Source of the DNA: Colwellia sp.
Lineage (GTDB): Bacteria; Pseudomonadota; Gammaproteobacteria; Enterobacterales; Alteromonadaceae
Assembly: GCA_013215385.1 (NCBI GenBank)
Contig: JABSOY010000029.1
Location: 1-34,612, forward strand
Reading direction: 5' to 3'
DNA length: 34,612 nucleotides
Shown here: in pieces, positions 30,673 to 34,612 of the stretch
How positions within the stretch are numbered: position 1 is the stretch's first letter
How the letters are laid out: each line of letters begins with the position of its first letter
The notes under the pieces: generated by a model
Told to the model about the DNA's origin: nothing
Seen by the model: only the letters and a program-made list of their open reading frames with translations
Database searches by the model: none
Program-made: the position numbers and the translations under genes

Positions 30673-31352
30673 AAACAACGGGCGATTCACAATATGCCCC
30701 AAGTTTACATTTACAGCTTATCGAGCTTGAAAGCGACGTAAAACGCTTAAAAGCATTTGCCAGAAGGGCCGATAAAATAGCGTATAAACGCGACGTTTTA
30801 CTGCCGAAATGGTTACCCATAGTTAGCGAATACTTGTTAACACTTGAAAATGGAAATGAAAATGAAATTAACAAAACGCATGACAATCCTCTTTTCAGTT
30901 ATTGCACTATCTGGCTGTTTGACGTCGCCAATCTTAGCCAAGCCATTGACTACGCCTTCCTTGCAATTAAGCACGGTCAGCCCATTGCAAGCAACATTAA
31001 GCGCAAGTGGCCGGGCTTTATTGCCGACACCATTTTTGACTGGGCAGAAACTCAAGCTGAACACGGCAGAAGTATTGAACCCTATTTCGGGCAAGTGTTT
31101 CAACGTGTCGTTAACGAATGGGAACTACCCGAACAAGTTACCGCTAAATTCTACAAGTTTGCTGGTTTGGCGTTACTCAGAACAAAAACAGGCGATGTTA
31201 CCCCATCGCACGTTGGCAACCTCAAGCGGTTACGTGAAGCAGATAAGCTTTTAGAAACAGCCGCGTCACTGCATAAACATGCGCAAGTGAAAACAATAAG
31301 AAACAAAATTGCCATGCGAATTAGGGCGATTACTGAACTTAACGAACAGTAG
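30603..31352 (+). CDS. Terminase small subunit (gpM-like), with no standard start codon
   Basis: The frame is open from 30582 to 31352 and codes gpM-family sequence: SLHLQLIELESDVKRLKAFA, then KRDVLLPKWLPIVSEYL, NPLFSYCTIWLFDVANL, YFGQVFQRVVNEWELPEQVT and the C-terminal RNKIAMRIRAI. The subunit recognises cos and hands DNA to the large subunit. The first ATG, GTG or TTG in frame is TTG 30834, which lies after the conserved LLPKWLP motif and would cut a third of the protein. Two options remain: a -1 fusion with the gene before it (from 30603), or start at ATC 30621 with GGGGG seven bases ahead. I list the fusion frame. Confidence 0.75.
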   Translation, partial: AVGGAKILRWKENNRAEQQLEKVKTTGDSQYAPSLHLQLIELESDVKRLKAFARRADKIAYKRDVLLPKWLPIVSEYLLTLENGNENEINKTHDNPLFSYCTIWLFDVANLSQAIDYAFLAIKHGQPIASNIKRKWPGFIADTIFDWAETQAEHGRSIEPYFGQVFQRVVNEWELPEQVTAKFYKFAGLALLRTKTGDVTPSHVGNLKRLREADKLLETAASLHKHAQVKTIRNKIAMRIRAITELNEQ

Positions 31353-31388
31353 ATTAAATCAGTAACCGCAAACAAGCTCCAACCCCTC

Positions 31389-31460
31389 CAGTGCACTAGC
31401 CGAGTGTTTAACAAGCGATTGTTAATAACCACGTCGACGCTAACTGCACTGAACCTTTTT
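31389..31460 (+). other. Two-tier hairpin followed by six T, between small terminase and gpL
   Basis: An outer arm CAGTGCACTAGC (31389-31400) pairs imperfectly with GCTAACTGCACTG (31439-31451). An inner stem TTAACAA/TTGTTAA (31408-31414, 31419-31425) closes on GCGA. AACCTTTTTT follows. This looks like an attenuator or processing site in the 138-bp gap, the largest inside the late operon. Confidence 0.5.
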
Positions 31461-31490
31461 TATTATTAAAAAGTAAGCGAGTAAAACGGT

Positions 31491-31931
31491 ATGACCTTTG
31501 GTTTTGAAGCAGAAAAACAAGCAAACATTACTATCGATAAAGATAGTGGTTGGCCTGTCTTGGCAACAGCCCAGTTTCGCCAACATAACCGCATACCCGA
31601 AGTATATGAAGAAAAGGCCTTAGCCGACTCGCTTAATTACAGTGTTGCCGAAATACAGCAACAAATTTTAAAGTTTTCTATGAAAGGTTACACGGAAGTT
31701 CCTTTCACCCTTTTAAATGGTGTACCTAAGTTTTCAGAAGCTCAAATCAGTGTTTACCGTGGCGCTGTATATGCCCGTTCTCATGCTGGCTTTAGTAAAG
31801 CCATTGACCAAAAAGAAGCAGGCAACGACAAAGCTCAAGACGAAGACCAAAAAAACGTATTGTTAGCGCAGTCAAACCGTGCCGTTCGTTTATTGCTGGG
31901 TCTTGGCCGTGCCGGAGTGCACGCCTTATGA
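31491..31931 (+). CDS. Head completion protein (gpL-like)
   Basis: 146 residues. The pattern FRQHNRIPEVYEEKALADSL, then VAEIQQQILKF, a SVYRGAVYARSHAGFSKAID stretch and the final QSNRAVRLLLGLGR matches the gpL head-completion family (PF05926 type). gpL caps the portal after packaging so that the tail can bind. It is at its P2 place after the terminase small subunit, though the usual overlap is replaced by a 138-bp hairpin gap. The stop overlaps the next start by four bases. P2 gpL has 169 residues, so it is slightly short. Confidence 0.75.
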   Translation: MTFGFEAEKQANITIDKDSGWPVLATAQFRQHNRIPEVYEEKALADSLNYSVAEIQQQILKFSMKGYTEVPFTLLNGVPKFSEAQISVYRGAVYARSHAGFSKAIDQKEAGNDKAQDEDQKNVLLAQSNRAVRLLLGLGRAGVHAL

Positions 31932-32419
31932 GCGCTCAAGCAGGAAAAAAGAAAACTAAGTTACAAGAATTATGTGAATTTTTACTAAGCAGTTTAACCC
32001 CTGTGATCCAAAGAAATAATATTGATGCCTGGCAAGAACGCGGCACCTTAATGCTCAATGGTGAAGACAAAGGTCAAGACGGTTACCAAGTGGCAAAGTG
32101 GAAACATAGCGCAGTAATTTCTATTGAAAATTTTCCACACCGCAGAGTAAACCCGTACAACATCTTAGCGATGGTATCGGCTTTTTTACTTGATAGTAAT
32201 TGGCCGCGTGACCAATACGGTTTAGCCGACCCTGAAATAGATGTTGACGTAGTAAGCCCAGATAACGCCATGGTGTTAATAGATATTGAGCTAATAGACG
32301 ACATTGAATTAATACCCGACCCCAAAGGGCCTATAAAGTTTAATGGCGAACGTTATTACGTATCTATTGCCCCCATTGAATTTGCACAAGACGTCGACGT
32401 AAATGTGAAGAGTGGCTAA
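31928..32419 (+). CDS. Tail completion protein (gpR-like)
   Basis: 163 residues resembling P2 gpR: LQELCEFLLSSLTPVIQRNN, then the AWQERGTLMLNGEDKGQDGY stretch, NILAMVSAFLLDSNWPRDQ and the strand MVLIDIELIDDIELIPD. gpR helps finish the tail end that joins the head. Start overlaps gpL by four bases and the stop overlaps the S-like gene by one base, so L-R-S are coupled. Confidence 0.75.
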   Translation: MSAQAGKKKTKLQELCEFLLSSLTPVIQRNNIDAWQERGTLMLNGEDKGQDGYQVAKWKHSAVISIENFPHRRVNPYNILAMVSAFLLDSNWPRDQYGLADPEIDVDVVSPDNAMVLIDIELIDDIELIPDPKGPIKFNGERYYVSIAPIEFAQDVDVNVKSG

Positions 32420-33081
32420 TGAATCTGGTCATTAAGCCAAACAAAGCCCAAGCATTAAACCTTAAACAACAAATGCAATTGTTGGCATTACCGGCTAATA
32501 AACGCGTAAGAATATTAAAAACCCTTGGTCGTTACGAGCGTGCCAAAACTAGAAAAAGAATAAGAGAACAGCGCACGCTAGACGGAAAAAAATTCAGCCC
32601 AAGAGCCGATGGTAAAAAAACCAGAATGCTTAAAAAAATGGGTCGCACGTTAGAGCCCTATGTAAAAAATAGTAACCGTTTAGAGCTAAAGCATAAAAAT
32701 GTACACACTGGCCGAATTGCCGCATTACAGCAAAATGGCGGCACCGAACGAATGAGCGCTGCACGTATGGCGCGTATTCATGGCAAACCAGACTACAAAG
32801 CACCATGTACGCGTAGCCAAGCCAAAGCCTTAAGAAACGAAGGTTACAAAGTTAAACGCGGCAAAGGTAAAGGTTACCGTAAGGCCAGTATTCGCGAAAT
32901 CATGGCGGATTTAAGCCAAGGAAAAGCAAGTTTAATTTTAGGTCAGTTACGTAATAAAACAAAAAATAGTAGCTGGCAAATATCGGTAAAAGCGCGACCA
33001 CATTTGGGTGATACGTCTATAGCCGTACAACAGCAATTAATTAAAATTTTAGCGCAAGTCAACCAACGAACAAGAGGATAA
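32419..33081 (+). CDS. Tail completion / virion morphogenesis protein (gpS-like)
   Basis: 220 residues, very basic. Key stretches are RYERAKTRKRIREQRTLDGK near 43-62, a VHTGRIAALQQNGGTERM segment, then TRSQAKALRNEGYKVKRGKG and the SIREIMADLSQGKASLILGQ helix. These match the phage virion morphogenesis family (PF05069, gpS). gpS joins tail to head with gpR. A long Lys/Arg-rich loop (KVKRGKGKGYRK) may touch DNA. It overlaps gpR by one base and the sheath gene follows after 4 bases. Confidence 0.85.
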   Translation: MNLVIKPNKAQALNLKQQMQLLALPANKRVRILKTLGRYERAKTRKRIREQRTLDGKKFSPRADGKKTRMLKKMGRTLEPYVKNSNRLELKHKNVHTGRIAALQQNGGTERMSAARMARIHGKPDYKAPCTRSQAKALRNEGYKVKRGKGKGYRKASIREIMADLSQGKASLILGQLRNKTKNSSWQISVKARPHLGDTSIAVQQQLIKILAQVNQRTRG

Positions 33082-33085
33082 CGCC

Positions 33086-34192
33086 ATGCCACTAGGTAAA
33101 GTGCAAGTTAACAATTTGAATTTAGGGCAAGGCGATATTAAAGCCATTGAACGCCATTTTTTATTTATTGGCCTTGCAGGTCATGCAGATGAAGAAAGCC
33201 AATTATTTAGTGTCGGTGCACAAACCGATTTAACCGATGTATTTGCCGACAGTAATTTACGCGAGCAACTTATTGCCGCACAGCTTAACGCTGGGCAAAA
33301 CTGGACAGCAGCCGTTTACCCATTAGCCGCTGCAGAAGATGTTTTTCATGCAATTGATCTCGCTAACGAAGTGCAAAGTTTTGAAACTATTGTGCTGTGC
33401 GATAGCCAAAACACAGCCCAAAAATTAACCGATACACACGACTACTTATTTTCTTTACAAGCCAGTTTAGGTCGATTTGTTTCTGGCTTAGTGGCTTTGC
33501 CGGGTATCGATAAAGCAACTCAAACTTGGCAACAGTATGAAGCCGCAACCATTGCTTTACAGGCAGGGCTTGCCGCACATTTAGTTGTAGCCGTGCCGCA
33601 GTTACACACGAATAACGTCGGGGTATTAGCGGGGCGTTTATGTAACCGAAGCGTTAGTATTGCCGACAGCCCCATGCGCGTAGCAACGGGCAGTGTAATG
33701 GGTTTGGGTGTTGCACCTATCGACAGTGCCGCCGCTCCTTTATCACTGGCAACCTTAAATACTTTATCGCAAGCGCGATTAAGTGTGCCGCATTGGTATT
33801 CAGACTTTGAAGGTGTTTATTGGGGCGATGCTTCAACATTAGACGCCAACGGGGGCGATTATCAATACCTTGAACACTTACGGCCTGTGCACAAAGCGAG
33901 TCGCGAAGTACGTGTTTTAGCTATTCGCCGCGTCGGTAATCGTACGTTAAATTCAACACCTAACAGTATTGAGCTCAATAAAAGTTATTTTATGAAGCCG
34001 TTACGTGCCATGAGCAAAAGTACCACTATTTTAGGCACGCCGTTCCCAGGTGAAATACAAGCACCCATTGAAGGTGATATTCAAATTGTCTGGACCACCA
34101 ATAAAAGCGTGGTTATTTATTTAGTGGTACGCCCGTACAACAGCCCGAAAGAAATTACCGTCAATATTTTATTAGACCTTTCTAATGATTAG
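33086..34192 (+). CDS. Tail sheath protein (DUF2586)
   Basis: 368 residues, opening MPLGKVQVNNLNLGQGDIKA, the DUF2586 signature for HP1/K139-like sheaths. The middle has an alpha/beta domain (LVALPGIDKATQTWQQYEAA; VVAVPQLHTNNVGVLAGRLC) and SVPHWYSDFEGVYWGDASTL. The C-terminal part, with strands such as DIQIVWTTNKSVVIYLVVRP, matches the sheath handshake domain that links subunits. The sheath shortens on infection and pushes the tube through the envelope. It precedes the tube gene by 34 bases, as in relatives. Confidence 0.88.
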   Translation: MPLGKVQVNNLNLGQGDIKAIERHFLFIGLAGHADEESQLFSVGAQTDLTDVFADSNLREQLIAAQLNAGQNWTAAVYPLAAAEDVFHAIDLANEVQSFETIVLCDSQNTAQKLTDTHDYLFSLQASLGRFVSGLVALPGIDKATQTWQQYEAATIALQAGLAAHLVVAVPQLHTNNVGVLAGRLCNRSVSIADSPMRVATGSVMGLGVAPIDSAAAPLSLATLNTLSQARLSVPHWYSDFEGVYWGDASTLDANGGDYQYLEHLRPVHKASREVRVLAIRRVGNRTLNSTPNSIELNKSYFMKPLRAMSKSTTILGTPFPGEIQAPIEGDIQIVWTTNKSVVIYLVVRPYNSPKEITVNILLDLSND

Positions 34193-34226
34193 CACTTATT
34201 ACAAACAAGCACTAGGAGCATAAACC

Positions 34227-34612
34227 ATGCGTTTATCTGGAATGAATTTTAACGTTAACTTGGGCGATATTATGGTCCACGTTGATACCGCGTCACTTAA
34301 TATTACTGACAATAGTGCAGTAAGCCAAACCAGTGGTGTACCCGATGGTTATGTTGACGGTGACGTATCGGCCAGTGGCGAATTGTCGGTCAATGCCAGT
34401 AATTTCAACCTTATTTCAGAAGCAGCAAAAGCGGCTGGTTCATGGCGTGGCATGCAAACATTCGACATTATGTTTTATGCAAAAACAGCTAAAGACGAAA
34501 TGAAAGTAGAAGCCTTTGGTTGCCGTATTAAACTCAGCGATATTTTAGACATAGATAAAAAAGGTGGTAGTGCCTCAATGTTTAAATTGCCGTTTGACGT
34601 TACCGACCCAGA
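34227..34612 (+). CDS. Tail tube protein (DUF2597), N-terminal part; continues at position 1
   Basis: Opens MRLSGMNFNVNLGDIMVHVD, then DGYVDGDVSASGELSVNASN and the AAKAAGSWRGMQTFDIMFYA stretch, characteristic of DUF2597. AGGAGCATAAACC precedes the ATG. The coding frame passes through the 77-base overlap and ends at 139-141. The full protein is 149 residues. See the entry at 1-141. Confidence 0.9.
   Translation, partial: MRLSGMNFNVNLGDIMVHVDTASLNITDNSAVSQTSGVPDGYVDGDVSASGELSVNASNFNLISEAAKAAGSWRGMQTFDIMFYAKTAKDEMKVEAFGCRIKLSDILDIDKKGGSASMFKLPFDVTDP
34536..34612. repeat. Terminal overlap, right copy
   Basis: Identical to 1-77. Removing one copy gives a closed circle of 34,535 bp. Confidence 0.95.

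Noticed and set aside
30844-31254. Frame inside the small terminase gene with a lipoprotein-like start (signal-like helix and LSGC lipobox).
   Set aside because: It lies wholly in the +1 frame of conserved gpM sequence, has no ribosome site, and the part after the lipobox looks like a frame shadow. The lipobox is probably chance.
1-34612. Search for CRISPR arrays, rRNA, complete tRNAs and insertion sequences.
   Set aside because: No regular spaced repeats, no tRNA cloverleaf and no transposase were recognised. The only tandem repeats are within the tape measure gene.

Overview
The window is one complete, circularly closed genome of a temperate P2-type myophage (Peduoviridae). Its gene content and order fit the HP1/K139 branch better than P2 itself: DUF2586 sheath, DUF2597 tube, DUF2590 baseplate protein, and an AlpA-type regulator opposite the repressor. 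The first 77 bases repeat exactly as the last 77, so the unique length is 34,535 bp and the tail-tube gene is cut by the window ends. Base composition is AT-rich (about 40% GC by eye). LexA-type boxes and the protein families suggest a gammaproteobacterial host, perhaps a marine Alteromonadales or Vibrionales member. The host is not shown directly.

Layout. (1) Late virion operon, + strand, 27942 through the junction to 12192: capsid protease/scaffold, major capsid, a coiled-coil protein, small terminase, head completion, tail completion R and S, sheath, tube, endolysin, holin, a small membrane protein, a frameshifted tail chaperone, tape measure, baseplate W/J/I, fibre and chaperone, U/D/V-like proteins and an adhesin-like module. 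It ends at a strong terminator (12213-12243). (2) Large terminase and portal run the opposite way (27709-24885) from the shared divergent region 27710-27941. (3) Integration and lysogeny: a probable attP region with two pairs of direct repeats (12886-13111), integrase, a three-gene membrane cassette of unknown function (14530-15617), then the repressor with a PH-SHOCT gene behind it on the - strand. (4) Early operon, + strand, 16935-22858: AlpA-type regulator, several small unknowns, rolling-circle replication protein A and an orphan C5 cytosine methyltransferase. (5) A 700-bp non-coding region rich in dyads, followed by a terminator. (6) A control island, 23556-24881: UmuD-like protein under a near-consensus LexA box, a 53-residue protein, an Ogr-type late activator with a second LexA-like box, and a PapB-like regulator.

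How it works together. The repressor and AlpA-type protein face each other across a switch region with repeated GGTTCAC and GTGTC motifs. SOS control appears to enter through the UmuD-like protein and possibly Ogr, because the repressor has no autoproteolysis domain. Ogr should switch on the late promoters.

Most unusual points: the small terminase subunit has no ATG, GTG or TTG start, and its frame joins the preceding coiled-coil gene at an A-AAA-AAG slippery site followed by a 10-bp stem-loop; the tail chaperone has an independent A-AAA-AAA frameshift; the late activator seems SOS-linked; and there is a cassette of unknown function between integrase and repressor. All functional calls come from reading the sequence and recalling families; no database search was run.
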